NCBI GenBank assembly: GCA_002424525.1
Contig: DIKJ01000111.1
Coordinates: 1-7,184, forward strand
Direction: 5' to 3'
Source of the DNA: Bacteroidales bacterium UBA5621
Lineage (GTDB): Bacteria > Bacteroidota > Bacteroidia > Bacteroidales > VadinHA17
DNA length: 7,184 bases
Both the position numbers and the translations under genes were made by a program. Under the pieces are notes generated by a model that was not told the DNA's origin, did no database searches, and was given only the letters and a program-made list of their open reading frames with translations. Positions within the stretch are counted from its first letter, which is position 1. Each line of letters starts with the position of its first letter. Below, piece after piece: positions 1-6,522 of the stretch.

Positions 1-1
1 T

Positions 2-709
2 CTGATGGAAAAAGCAGAATCAATAACCTGGTGGGAAAATGTAAAAGGAAGTGATAAAGAGGAGAATAATCCCGTTATAGCAGCTATGTTGTCAAGTCTG
101 GACAGAAATGTAGGGAAAATTTTAAAAACCCTCGATGATTCAGATTTGGCCTCAAACACTTTGTTAATCTTTTTTTCAGATAACGGGGGACTTGGAAGCG
201 AAGCGAAACAGACTCCCCTGAGGGAAGGGAAGGGATGGCTGTATGAAGGAGGAATAAGGGTACCCCTTATTGTCAGGTGGCCGGGGATGATTGACGAAGG
301 CCGTGTCAGCAGAGAAATTGTCTCTTCTGTCGATTTCATGCCTACATTCTGTGATCTGACGGGTTCAGAAATATGTCCGTTCGTCGATGGAGTAAGCTTA
401 CTTGATCATCTGAAGACCGGGAGACCTTTACCTGAAAGAAATATCTACTGGCATTTTCCACATAACCATAACGGACCTCCATCCGGAGCTATCCGAAGCG
501 GGAAATGGAAACTTATTGAATGGTATGAGAATAGTCTCCTTGCAACAGGAAAACCGGCATTCGGGTTATACGATCTGGAAAGTGATATCACCGAATCGAT
601 TAATCTCGCAGAAAAAGAGAAAGCTGTGACAATGAGGCTGTCAGGTGAATTAAGAAGGTGGAGGGAAGAAGTGAATGCACAAATGCCTGTTCCGAATGAT
701 ATAGAGTAA
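2..709 (+). CDS. Type I sulfatase, C-terminal part (5' end outside window)
   Basis: This is the C-terminal half of an S1-type sulfatase, an enzyme that hydrolyses sulfate esters, probably on a glycan. The reading frame is open back to base 2. The ATG at base 5 is internal, because the active-site half (about 230 residues in this family) is missing and must lie upstream. Numbering from that Met, the metal-binding SDNGG lies at about 58-62 (Asp59, Asn60). It is followed by PLREGKG at 71-77, whose Lys76 is the usual sulfate-contacting lysine, and by EGGIRVP and RWPG. Near the C terminus are the common WHFPH and IRSGKWKLIEW segments and a YDLESD element, so this end is complete. The whole motif series matches the sulfatase at 3416-4843, suggesting the two belong to the same or neighbouring subfamilies. 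It is probably cotranscribed with the DUF1080 gene 40 bases downstream. Family assignment is firm; the substrate is unknown. Confidence 0.93.
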   Translation: MMEKAESITWWENVKGSDKEENNPVIAAMLSSLDRNVGKILKTLDDSDLASNTLLIFFSDNGGLGSEAKQTPLREGKGWLYEGGIRVPLIVRWPGMIDEGRVSREIVSSVDFMPTFCDLTGSEICPFVDGVSLLDHLKTGRPLPERNIYWHFPHNHNGPPSGAIRSGKWKLIEWYENSLLATGKPAFGLYDLESDITESINLAEKEKAVTMRLSGELRRWREEVNAQMPVPNDIE

Positions 710-749
710 ATTATGGTTTATGAACAATAACAGAAAATAAAAAAACGCC

Positions 750-1508
750 ATGTTAATGCTTCAGTTTATTAATAGAATTACCTTAACTCATCTGATCTTT
801 TATTTTTGCCTCACAGGTGTTGCAGGCATCCCCGGCTATCGGGAAGAAAAGAAAAATGCTCCGGGCAGGAAGAAAGAAATACAGTGGGAGATCCTGTTTG
901 ACGGCAAAAATATGGATAAATGGAGAGCAAAAACAAATACAGCTTTCCCGCTTAACGGATGGAAAATAGAAAACGGATTGCTCTTCCTCGATGGCCGGGG
1001 GGGAGACATTATCACCAGGAAAACTTACAGCGATTTTGAACTGGTTTTTGATTTCAATCTTACCGAAGGAGCCAACAGCGGGGTGAAATATTTTGTGGAT
1101 ACCATTAAAAATAGTGTAAGTGGCAACATCATGGTCAATGGCCCTGAATATCAGATCATTGATGATTATAATTATCCTGGAATTAAAGAGGATCCCAACG
1201 GACTGAGCTCTACGGCATCAGCCTACCTCCTCTATGCACCGGAAAACAAAAAACTCAACCCTCATGGGGAGTGGAATACAGGTAAAATTGTTGCCAGAGG
1301 GATCAAAGTCGAACACTGGCTGAATGGGGTCAGGGTGCTGAGCTATAAACGTGGAAGCAAAGATTTTCTCAGGAAAAAGGCAGACACAAAATTCAGAGAT
1401 GATCTGAATTATGGAGAATTGAAAAGCGGCCATATCCTGTTAACTGACCACAACGACAGGGTATATTTCAGGAATATAAAGATCAGGAATCTACGAAATG
1501 ATAAGTAA
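750..1508 (+). CDS. DUF1080 / 3-keto-disaccharide hydrolase family protein, exported
   Basis: A 252-residue protein of the DUF1080 family (Pfam 3keto-disac_hyd), which has a concanavalin-like beta-sandwich fold. Some members cleave 3-keto-glycosides made by a partner oxidoreductase; many are uncharacterised. Residues 1-26 form an N-terminal export signal (hydrophobic core about 11-25), so it probably acts in the periplasm or outside. Family landmarks in order: LFDGKNMDKW (49-58), GWKIENGLL (70-78), DIITRKTYSDFELVFDF (86-102), GANSGVKYFV (107-116), GPEYQIID (131-138), GEWNTGKIVARG (173-184), HWLNGVRV (189-196) and the closing GHILLTDHNDRVYFRNIKI (228-246). Length is normal for a single-domain member. 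Met3 (base 756) is an alternative start; no Shine-Dalgarno sequence distinguishes them. It follows the partial sulfatase by 40 bases on the same strand, so an operon is likely. Its place among sulfatases suggests glycan breakdown, but neither hydrolase activity nor substrate is shown. Confidence 0.93.
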   Translation: MLMLQFINRITLTHLIFYFCLTGVAGIPGYREEKKNAPGRKKEIQWEILFDGKNMDKWRAKTNTAFPLNGWKIENGLLFLDGRGGDIITRKTYSDFELVFDFNLTEGANSGVKYFVDTIKNSVSGNIMVNGPEYQIIDDYNYPGIKEDPNGLSSTASAYLLYAPENKKLNPHGEWNTGKIVARGIKVEHWLNGVRVLSYKRGSKDFLRKKADTKFRDDLNYGELKSGHILLTDHNDRVYFRNIKIRNLRNDK

Positions 1509-1712
1509 ATGAATATAAACAGGAAAATATTTATAGAACACTTCCTGGAAGCAGGTGCTTATTCTTCTTGTCTTCCGCTGTTTCGCAACCTGTCAGGGAT
1601 GTTACCCTCTGATCTTCAGGATCTGGTTTTCCGTATAGGTAACTCCAATGTCGACAGGGTACATCCTGATGAGACTCGGGCATGTGATACGCCTTATCAT
1701 ACTTGGCGATAA
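1509..1712 (+). pseudogene. Possible remnant of a Tat-exported protein (67 codons)
   Basis: The ATG directly abuts the TAA of the DUF1080 gene, as in tightly packed operons. The first 30 residues (MNINRKIFIEHFLEAGAY...) resemble the Tat signal start common in Bacteroidota oxidoreductases and sugar isomerases (RR-x-F-[IL]-K, then a hydrophobic AGA stretch). However, the twin arginine reads Arg-Lys and a Glu interrupts the hydrophobic part. From about residue 31 on I recognise no family, and the frame stops at codon 68 inside an inverted-repeat array. The simplest reading is the stump of a gene whose body was deleted, for example a Gfo/Idh/MocA-type oxidoreductase of the kind often found beside DUF1080 proteins. 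This is inference. It could instead be a genuine small protein, or a chance ORF. An ORF of equal length on the opposite strand (1531-1734) cautions against reading too much into it. Confidence 0.4.
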
Positions 1713-1738
1713 GCTGCTTATGACGAATTACCATAAGC
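1693..1738. repeat. Tandem pair of inverted repeats, 24-base period
   Basis: Two hairpin-capable units follow each other. The first is CTTATC (1693-1698) / GATAAG (1708-1713) with a 9-base loop. The second is GCTTATG (1716-1722) / CATAAGC (1732-1738), also with a 9-base loop. The central junction ATAAGC-T-GCTTAT (1709-1721) is itself a perfect palindrome. CTTAT and ATAAG therefore alternate at 16, 8 and 16 base offsets, giving a 24-base period. The array overlaps the stop of the 1509-1712 ORF and lies in the convergent gap before the sulfatase ending at 1799. It may end transcription from both sides, but neither side has a U-run, so an intrinsic terminator is not supported. A protein-binding site is the alternative. 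Confidence 0.55.
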
Positions 1739-1798
1739 CATTTCAGTTATGATATTCAGGAATGGTGCGACTCAATCATTAATTACTTTTTGCAACCA

Positions 1799-3247
1799 TT
1801 ACTGCCGGTAAGGCACAGTGCCTGTTTCATCCACTTTATACCCCCATTTGTCAATATATTTCTGCCCCGGAAGAAATTCATCTTTCAGTTCTTTAAGTTT
1901 CTTTTGAAGGGCTTTCTCCAGTTTTCTTTTAAACCCTGCGTACTTATTGTCGTTAACAAGATTGACCTTCTGAAAAGGGTCTTTTATATTGTCGAAAAAC
2001 AGCCATGGACCTTCCAGGTTCCTGACATAGGTATATCGTCTGTTGCGGATACCTCTGTATTCAATACCACCTCTGCTCCTGTTCCATTCTCCAAAAGGAG
2101 TTACGGAAAGGATCAGTATATTATTGTCTACCAGTTTTTTCCTCCCTGATAAGTAAACTGATAAGTCATCCCCCTCAATTGATTCTGGGATTTTTATGCC
2201 ACTCAATCCCAGCAATGTTGGCAGGATGTCAGGTGTGCCAACCGGTGCTTCTATGGTAATATTCCTGGCTTCGTGGATAGCGGGGTATCTGAGAATAAAG
2301 GGAACGAGGATTGATTCATCAAATGGTTTCTGTTTTCTTTCCATACCATGAGAATAGAGCATGTCGCCATGATCAGAAGTGAAAACAAAGATCGTATTCT
2401 CTTTTATCCCGGCATCTTCAATGGTTCCGAGCAAAATGTCAATGCATTCGTCAAGGGCATTTATATGCGCATAATACCCTTTCAGGTCAGTTATTGCTTT
2501 TTCTCGCAACTGTTCAGGAACATTAGGGCGCAATTGTATATCAAAATTCTCATACTTTTTTTGGTATTCTTCCGGGGCTGTATTATATGGATTATGCGGA
2601 GGTCCCCATGACAGGAGCATTAAGAATGGCTTCTCGCCCCTTGCATGTTCCCGGATGAAATTAGCCGCGTCAAGTGTCTGATAATATGCATCATATCCCT
2701 GCCATTTGGAAGAGATAGTATCATCATTATCATAATAAAGGGAGTTGTTGTAATTATGTGTGCACTCAAGTACTTTCCAGTAACCGAATCCCTGTCGTCT
2801 TTCGGGAGGGATCCATGCTGATCGTCCATGACCATCAAGATGCCATTTGCCGATATAAGCTGTTTTATATCCTGCTTCCCTGTAAATCTTCCCCATGCTG
2901 TTTATCTCAGGGTCCAGTGAAACATCATTCATGAAGATGCCGTGAGATAAAGGGTAACGGCCTGTAAGGAGCGACCCCCTGTAGGGAGAACTGACAGGAG
3001 CGTTGCAAACGGCTGCAGAGAAAACCACGGATTCGGAGGCAAGCTTATCAATAGCCGGAGTAATTGCGTTTGGATCACCCGCAAAACCTGTTGCCTGTGC
3101 CCTCCACTGGTCGGCAAATACGAAAACCACATTGGGTCTTTGTTCATTATCTTCGTTGGACCTTCCGGAATTACAGCCTGCGGCGAAAATGCCTAAGGCA
3201 GCAGCTGAACAGAGTAAAAATCCGGGGTCAATTTTGGTCTTTTCCAT
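1799..3247 (-). CDS. Sulfatase lipoprotein, Ser-type, ADQ/SDHG subgroup
   Basis: A full-length (482 aa) S1-type sulfatase. The N terminus carries a lipoprotein signal with its core at residues 10-24, ending AAG-Cys25, so it is probably membrane-anchored outside the cytoplasm. The metal site opens with FADQWR (Asp46). The active-site motif S-S-P-Y-R-G-S-L-L-T-G starts at Ser86, the residue expected to become formylglycine. Further signatures are GKWH (Lys134, His136), GPPHNPY (His218) and SDHGD (Asp292, His293), with His replacing the more common Asn. The C-terminal subdomain ends in basic, Lys-rich helices (about 438-457). The ADQ...SDHG combination recalls choline-sulfatase-like and related arylsulfatases, but I would not assign a substrate. 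It is convergent with the 750-1712 genes and divergent from the 3416 sulfatase, hence a transcription unit of its own. The ATG at 3247 fits the signal peptide; no Shine-Dalgarno sequence precedes it. Confidence 0.95.
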   Translation of the reverse strand: MEKTKIDPGFLLCSAAALGIFAAGCNSGRSNEDNEQRPNVVFVFADQWRAQATGFAGDPNAITPAIDKLASESVVFSAAVCNAPVSSPYRGSLLTGRYPLSHGIFMNDVSLDPEINSMGKIYREAGYKTAYIGKWHLDGHGRSAWIPPERRQGFGYWKVLECTHNYNNSLYYDNDDTISSKWQGYDAYYQTLDAANFIREHARGEKPFLMLLSWGPPHNPYNTAPEEYQKKYENFDIQLRPNVPEQLREKAITDLKGYYAHINALDECIDILLGTIEDAGIKENTIFVFTSDHGDMLYSHGMERKQKPFDESILVPFILRYPAIHEARNITIEAPVGTPDILPTLLGLSGIKIPESIEGDDLSVYLSGRKKLVDNNILILSVTPFGEWNRSRGGIEYRGIRNRRYTYVRNLEGPWLFFDNIKDPFQKVNLVNDNKYAGFKRKLEKALQKKLKELKDEFLPGQKYIDKWGYKVDETGTVPYRQ

Positions 3248-3285
3248 TTAGCTAAAATATAAAATTGAGGATCTAAAAGCAAAAG

Positions 3286-3319
3286 TTTGTCAATCAAATT
3301 GGTTTTATGTGTAGTTTTA
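3286..3319 (+). promoter_or_regulatory. Candidate Bacteroidota-type promoter for the 3416 sulfatase
   Basis: TTTG (3286-3289), then 22 bases, then TAGTTTTA (3312-3319), compared with the known Bacteroidota pattern TTTG ... TAnnTTTG. The final base of the -7 box differs, and the gap is a little long against the usual spacing of about 19-21. It would give a leader of roughly 90 bases containing the 3355-3392 inverted repeat. In such AT-rich DNA a chance match is quite possible. Confidence 0.25.
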
Positions 3320-3354
3320 AGCTTACTAATAGTGGAAGATTTTTACAGACAGGC

Positions 3355-3392
3355 TTAATCCTGTTTACCTGAGGCAAGCCCTTCAGGGTTAA
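3355..3392. repeat. Inverted repeat / leader hairpin upstream of the 3416 sulfatase
   Basis: TTAATCCTG (3355-3363) pairs with CAGGGTTAA (3384-3392) over nine positions with one G-U wobble, around a 20-base loop. A competing hairpin lies inside: CCTGAGG (3368-3374) against CC-TCAGG (3379-3380 and 3383-3387, with a 2-base bulge). Both use the same CAGG, so only one can form at a time. The 3' arm ends 23 bases before the start codon. No U-run follows, so it is not an intrinsic terminator; an operator or a leader RNA element is possible. Confidence 0.4.
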
Positions 3393-3415
3393 CCATACAA
3401 CATACCATTTAGAAT

Positions 3416-4843
3416 ATGAAAGAGAGTCATTTGCTTGCTATAATTGCATCAGCTGCACTGGCCGGTAACGGATGCAATAGCGGAAAACAGCCGGAGAACA
3501 AACCCAACATAGTTTTCATCCTGATCGATGACCTGGGCTGGAAAGATGTCGGATTTATGGGATCTCAATATTATGAAACGCCTAATATTGACAGACTGGC
3601 CAGAGGAGGTATGATCTTTACCCAGGCTTACGCAAATGCCTCCAATAGTGCCCCGACGAGGGCCTGCCTGCTTACCGGTCAATATACCCCGCGCCACGGA
3701 CTCTTTACAGTCAGTAATTCGGATCGTGGGAAAGCAGAGGATAGACGATTGATACCTGTAATCAATTCAGAAGAAATATCACCGGATAAGATCACCATTA
3801 ATGAAGCCTTAAAATCTTCAGGTTATATCAGCGCGGCAATAGGGAAATGGCATATAGGACTTAATCCCATTCAACATGGTTTTGATATTGGATTCGATCG
3901 TGTCAACCTGGGTTACAAAGGAGGGCATTTCAATACTGATGGCGAATATCTTACTGACCGGCTTACTGATGAAGCCATTAAGTTTATAAAAGAAAACAAC
4001 CCGAAGGTAACCGGTAAGCCATTCTTTCTTTGCCTGTCTCATCATGCTGTTCATACTCCCATACAGGCTAAAAGGGATATTTCTCTGAAGTATGAGCAGA
4101 AGCCGGGAGATGGTTGCCACGGGAATGCTGATTATGCAGCAATGATAGAGAGCGTGGATGAAAGCGTGGCCAGGGTAGATCAAACGCTTAACGAGCTGGG
4201 AATAAGTGAGAATAGTGTTCTGATATTCTTTTCAGATAATGGCGGTCATGGCACCTATACATGCCAGAAGCCACTCAGGGGAGGTAAGGGAATGTTCTAC
4301 GAGGGAGGAATACGTGAACCGATGTTCGTTTACTGGCCAGGTAAAGTGAAAACCGGATCAGTCTGTGATGTTCCGGTAATCAGCACAGACTTCTATCCTA
4401 CTTTTCTGGAAATAGCAGGTGCTATGAAACCTGATAATTACATTCTCGATGGGGTAAGCATACTGCCTTTAATGACGGGAGGCAAATCAACCGGACGTAA
4501 TTCATTATTCTGGCATTTCCCGGGCTATCTGGAGGCTTATTCCGGCTTAAAGGAGGATTCACGCGATCCCCTGTTCCGTAGCAGACCGGTGAGTGTAATT
4601 CGTAAGGGCGACTGGAAACTTCTTATGTTTCATGAAGAATGGGCACTTGACGGTGGAGTTGAGAATATTTCAGAAAATAATTCTATTGAACTTTACAATT
4701 TGGGAAACGATTTGAGTGAAAGCAATAATCTTTGTAATACCGAGGAACAAATACGTGATCAGCTGCTGAGCGAACTTCTACAATGGCTGAAGGAAACTGG
4801 GGCGCCAATTCCTGCAGAAGCAAATCCGGAATTCAAAAAATAG
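3416..4843 (+). CDS. Sulfatase, Ser-type, probable lipoprotein
   Basis: A full-length (475 aa) S1-type sulfatase. Residues 1-19 are an export signal followed by Cys20; the bases of a lipobox are weak (GNG-Cys), so lipidation is likely but less certain than for its neighbours. Catalytic landmarks: IDDLGW (Asp38, Asp39) for the metal; S-A-P-T-R-A-C-L-L-T-G with Ser78 as the predicted formylglycine; GKWH (Lys144, His146); HAVHTP (His213); FFSDNGG (Asp274, Asn275); PLRGGKG (Lys291); then YEGGIREP and YWPGK. The C-terminal WHFPGY and IRKGDWKLLMF segments parallel those of the partial sulfatase at 2-709, so the two look like the closest relatives in the window. The ATG at 3416 is chosen because it starts the signal peptide directly; upstream sequence shows no Shine-Dalgarno sequence. 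It is transcribed alone, divergent on the left and convergent on the right. The substrate is not identifiable; a sulfated glycan is likely. Confidence 0.96.
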   Translation: MKESHLLAIIASAALAGNGCNSGKQPENKPNIVFILIDDLGWKDVGFMGSQYYETPNIDRLARGGMIFTQAYANASNSAPTRACLLTGQYTPRHGLFTVSNSDRGKAEDRRLIPVINSEEISPDKITINEALKSSGYISAAIGKWHIGLNPIQHGFDIGFDRVNLGYKGGHFNTDGEYLTDRLTDEAIKFIKENNPKVTGKPFFLCLSHHAVHTPIQAKRDISLKYEQKPGDGCHGNADYAAMIESVDESVARVDQTLNELGISENSVLIFFSDNGGHGTYTCQKPLRGGKGMFYEGGIREPMFVYWPGKVKTGSVCDVPVISTDFYPTFLEIAGAMKPDNYILDGVSILPLMTGGKSTGRNSLFWHFPGYLEAYSGLKEDSRDPLFRSRPVSVIRKGDWKLLMFHEEWALDGGVENISENNSIELYNLGNDLSESNNLCNTEEQIRDQLLSELLQWLKETGAPIPAEANPEFKK

Positions 4844-4896
4844 AATAATCATACATAAACTACCCCATAACGTGGTTGTAATACAGGCTGGATTAA
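4844..4896. other. Short convergent gap between sulfatase genes
   Basis: These 53 bases separate the stop codons of two converging sulfatase genes (TAG at 4841-4843 on plus; TAA read from 4897-4899 on minus). I see no stable GC-rich hairpin followed by a T-run on either strand, so how the two transcripts end is not evident. Read-through would yield antisense RNA to each gene. Confidence 0.5.
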
Positions 4897-6336
4897 TTAA
4901 AACGACATATCAAGATCTTCCGGTGGTGTATAGTCAGAAACGATTTTAGCCTTTGTGTATTTTTTTATCTGAGCATCACATTTTTTACGAAGTTGTTCAA
5001 GGACTTTTCTGTTAGCCGGATCCTGTGCAAGATTTGCAGTTTCCAGCGGATCGTTCACCAGATCATATAATTCTTCTGGTGTCTCAATAAACCTGTATCT
5101 GAAATACTTCCATTTGCTGGTTCTGATCCCTTCACTCGATGGTATCTCCGGCAGCTTCCAGAGGTGTTCAAATAATAGGGCTTCCCGAACCCTCTCCGGC
5201 TTCCTGTTCCTCACATACGGAAGAAGGCTTATGCCCTGGTATTCTTCAGGTACTTTAACTCCTGCAATATCAAGTATCGTTTTAGTTACATCGATATTAA
5301 GCACCATATCATCGACCTCAAGATGCTTTTTTTCTCCCGGATCATAAATTATCAACGGAACACGCAGGGAAGTTTCGTGCATCAGCCATTTCCCAGCCAG
5401 TTGCCGTTCACCCAGATAGTATCCGTTATCGCTCGTGAAAATAATTATTGTATTGCCGGCTAATCCTCTCTCTTCCAGTAGTTTTCTGAGCTCTCCAATT
5501 TCATCATCAATCTCGCTGATCATTCTGTAATACCCTTTGACGCTGTTCTGGTATTTTTCCGGAGTGTCAAACCGCCATGTCCAGCGCAGTCTGTTGAAGC
5601 CGTCCCTGACCTCCTGCGGCAAGGCATTAAAGTATTTATCCTCTCCCAATACCGGTGGAGGAATAGTTATGTCGTTATAGAGATGATCCGTTTTTTCCTG
5701 CCAGAAGTACTGCTCCGGGGCATTGTCGTGGGCATGTGGTGCGCTGAAGCTGAGCGACAGGCAAAATGGTTTATCCTCTGGAGCATTCAGAATAAATTGC
5801 TGAGCCTGAAAACCGGTATATCGGGTAAGGTGAACCGTATCTGTTCCGATGGTTTTATAGAAGTAGCCTATTCTGTTCGGATGGTTGCCGTTACGATCAT
5901 AAATATCCGCTTCATTGAATATTTTTTCTGCATCCTTATATGTCACCCCCAGCTTACCGAAAAAACCTGTGTGATAGCCATTCAGTCCAAGGAGTACCGG
6001 GTAACTGAGTTGTATATAAGGTTCTTTCAGAGGACCCTGCTGAAAGGTATACCCATGGGTCCGTTCATACATGCCGGTGAGTATTGAAGCGCGGCTTGCT
6101 GCACTAATGGGAGTTGTTACAAAAGCGTTTTTAAACCAGGTCCCCTCACCAGCCAGCCTGTCCATTTCGGGGGTTTGAATTATTTTATTTCCGGCATACC
6201 CAAGGGCATCCCAGCGCTGATCATCGGTAAGGATAAAAATAATGTTGGGCCGCTTGTTCTGATCTATTTCCTGCCTTGCAGACGTGCAGCCGGCCAGCAC
6301 AGAACATCCAATAAATATTAAAGGTAATTTTTCCAT
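4897..6336 (-). CDS. Sulfatase lipoprotein, Ser-type with S-x-A-x-R active site
   Basis: A full-length (479 aa) S1-type sulfatase. I start it at the ATG at 6336, which gives a compact lipoprotein signal (core about 4-15) with a textbook LAG-Cys17 lipobox. A TTG at 6351 would add only five residues. Landmarks: TDDQRWD (Asp38, Asp39); active site S-A-A-S-R-A-S-I-L-T-G with Ser78 as predicted formylglycine and Ala80 where most sulfatases have Pro; FGKLG (Lys128) in place of GKWH; SAPHAH (His201, His203); FTSDNGYYLGE (Asp303, Asn304); GKWLMHETSLRVPLI (Lys316, His320). The SDNGY...KW..HE..LRVPL series is typical of the large group that includes glucosamine-6-sulfatase and iduronate-sulfatase relatives, but that does not fix the substrate. 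The Pro-to-Ala change fits the accepted C/S-x-P/A-x-R consensus, so it should still be matured. The gene is monocistronic by orientation. Confidence 0.95.
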   Translation of the reverse strand: MEKLPLIFIGCSVLAGCTSARQEIDQNKRPNIIFILTDDQRWDALGYAGNKIIQTPEMDRLAGEGTWFKNAFVTTPISAASRASILTGMYERTHGYTFQQGPLKEPYIQLSYPVLLGLNGYHTGFFGKLGVTYKDAEKIFNEADIYDRNGNHPNRIGYFYKTIGTDTVHLTRYTGFQAQQFILNAPEDKPFCLSLSFSAPHAHDNAPEQYFWQEKTDHLYNDITIPPPVLGEDKYFNALPQEVRDGFNRLRWTWRFDTPEKYQNSVKGYYRMISEIDDEIGELRKLLEERGLAGNTIIIFTSDNGYYLGERQLAGKWLMHETSLRVPLIIYDPGEKKHLEVDDMVLNIDVTKTILDIAGVKVPEEYQGISLLPYVRNRKPERVREALLFEHLWKLPEIPSSEGIRTSKWKYFRYRFIETPEELYDLVNDPLETANLAQDPANRKVLEQLRKKCDAQIKKYTKAKIVSDYTPPEDLDMSF

Positions 6337-6522
6337 CCTGCCAAGATACAAAATCCTGAATGTTCAGGGAACACCATTCAATTAAACTCAGTATTATGAT
6401 TATATTTACTACATGGTTCTGAACAGGTTGTATTGTTGCCAGCTGGTATAATTATATCTGATTTATAAAAATTACAACTTCATTAATTTTAACCTTTGTC
6501 GCTTGATTAATACTCTGTTTAT
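6337..6522. promoter_or_regulatory. Divergent intergenic region between two sulfatase genes
   Basis: These 186 bases separate two diverging start codons and should contain promoters for both. The sequence is AT-rich, especially 6385-6415 and 6447-6522. Visible elements are the palindrome CCTGAATGTTCAGG (6355-6368), the self-complementary CCAGCTGG (6439-6446), and TATAAT at 6447-6452 without a well-spaced -35 partner. AACCTTTG near 6491-6498 partly matches the Bacteroidota -7 box (TAnnTTTG), but no TTTG stands at the right distance. I do not call a specific promoter. Neither start codon has a normally spaced Shine-Dalgarno sequence. Confidence 0.45.
6355..6368. repeat. 14-base palindrome upstream of the 4897-6336 sulfatase
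   Basis: CCTGAA-TG-TTCAGG has perfect six-base arms around a two-base centre. It lies 18 bases before the minus-strand start codon, so it would be in the leader or overlap the promoter. The size and symmetry suit a dimeric regulator site. With so tight a centre, only about five pairs could form an RNA hairpin. The outer CCTGA/TCAGG halves also occur as an inverted pair (10-base spacer) before the 3416 sulfatase. Confidence 0.4.

Larger units (their letters stand above)
3248..3415. promoter_or_regulatory. Divergent intergenic region between two sulfatase genes
   Basis: The 168 bases between the start codons of the two diverging sulfatases must hold both promoters. The half next to the minus-strand gene (3248-3345) is very AT-rich; the half next to the plus-strand gene contains an inverted repeat (3355-3392). 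On the plus strand, TTTG at 3286-3289 and TAGTTTTA at 3312-3319 approximate the Bacteroidota -33 TTTG / -7 TAnnTTTG promoter, with a 22-base gap and one mismatch in the -7 box. I found no convincing promoter for the minus strand. No Shine-Dalgarno sequence precedes either start. Confidence 0.5.

Noticed and set aside
5..709. ATG at base 5 as a true start of the first sulfatase
   Set aside because: The frame is open to the window edge and the product lacks the active-site half that every sulfatase of this type has.
1531..1734. Minus-strand ORF of 67 codons opposite the remnant ORF
   Set aside because: No recognisable family, no signal or start context, and it overlaps both the plus-strand ORF and the inverted repeats.
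1716..1738. Intrinsic terminator
   Set aside because: The stem is AT-rich and no T-run follows on either strand.
1790..2149. Plus-strand ORF of 119 codons
   Set aside because: It lies wholly opposite the C-terminal part of a clear sulfatase gene and its composition looks like an antisense shadow.
3818..4183. Minus-strand ORF of 121 codons inside the 3416 sulfatase
   Set aside because: Covered by a well-supported gene on the other strand; no family features.
4844..4896. Shared bidirectional terminator between converging sulfatases
   Set aside because: Only three- to four-base complementary stretches are visible, too weak to support the call.
5683..6087. Plus-strand ORF of 134 codons opposite the 4897-6336 sulfatase
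   Set aside because: Antisense to a conserved catalytic region; no recognisable domain or independent start signals.
6337..6351. TTG at 6351 as start of the minus-strand sulfatase
   Set aside because: It adds only five residues before an ATG that gives a well-formed lipoprotein signal.
6447..6452. TATAAT as a sigma-70-type -10 box
   Set aside because: No -35-like hexamer stands 16-18 bases upstream, and in this AT-rich region the match is easily accidental.
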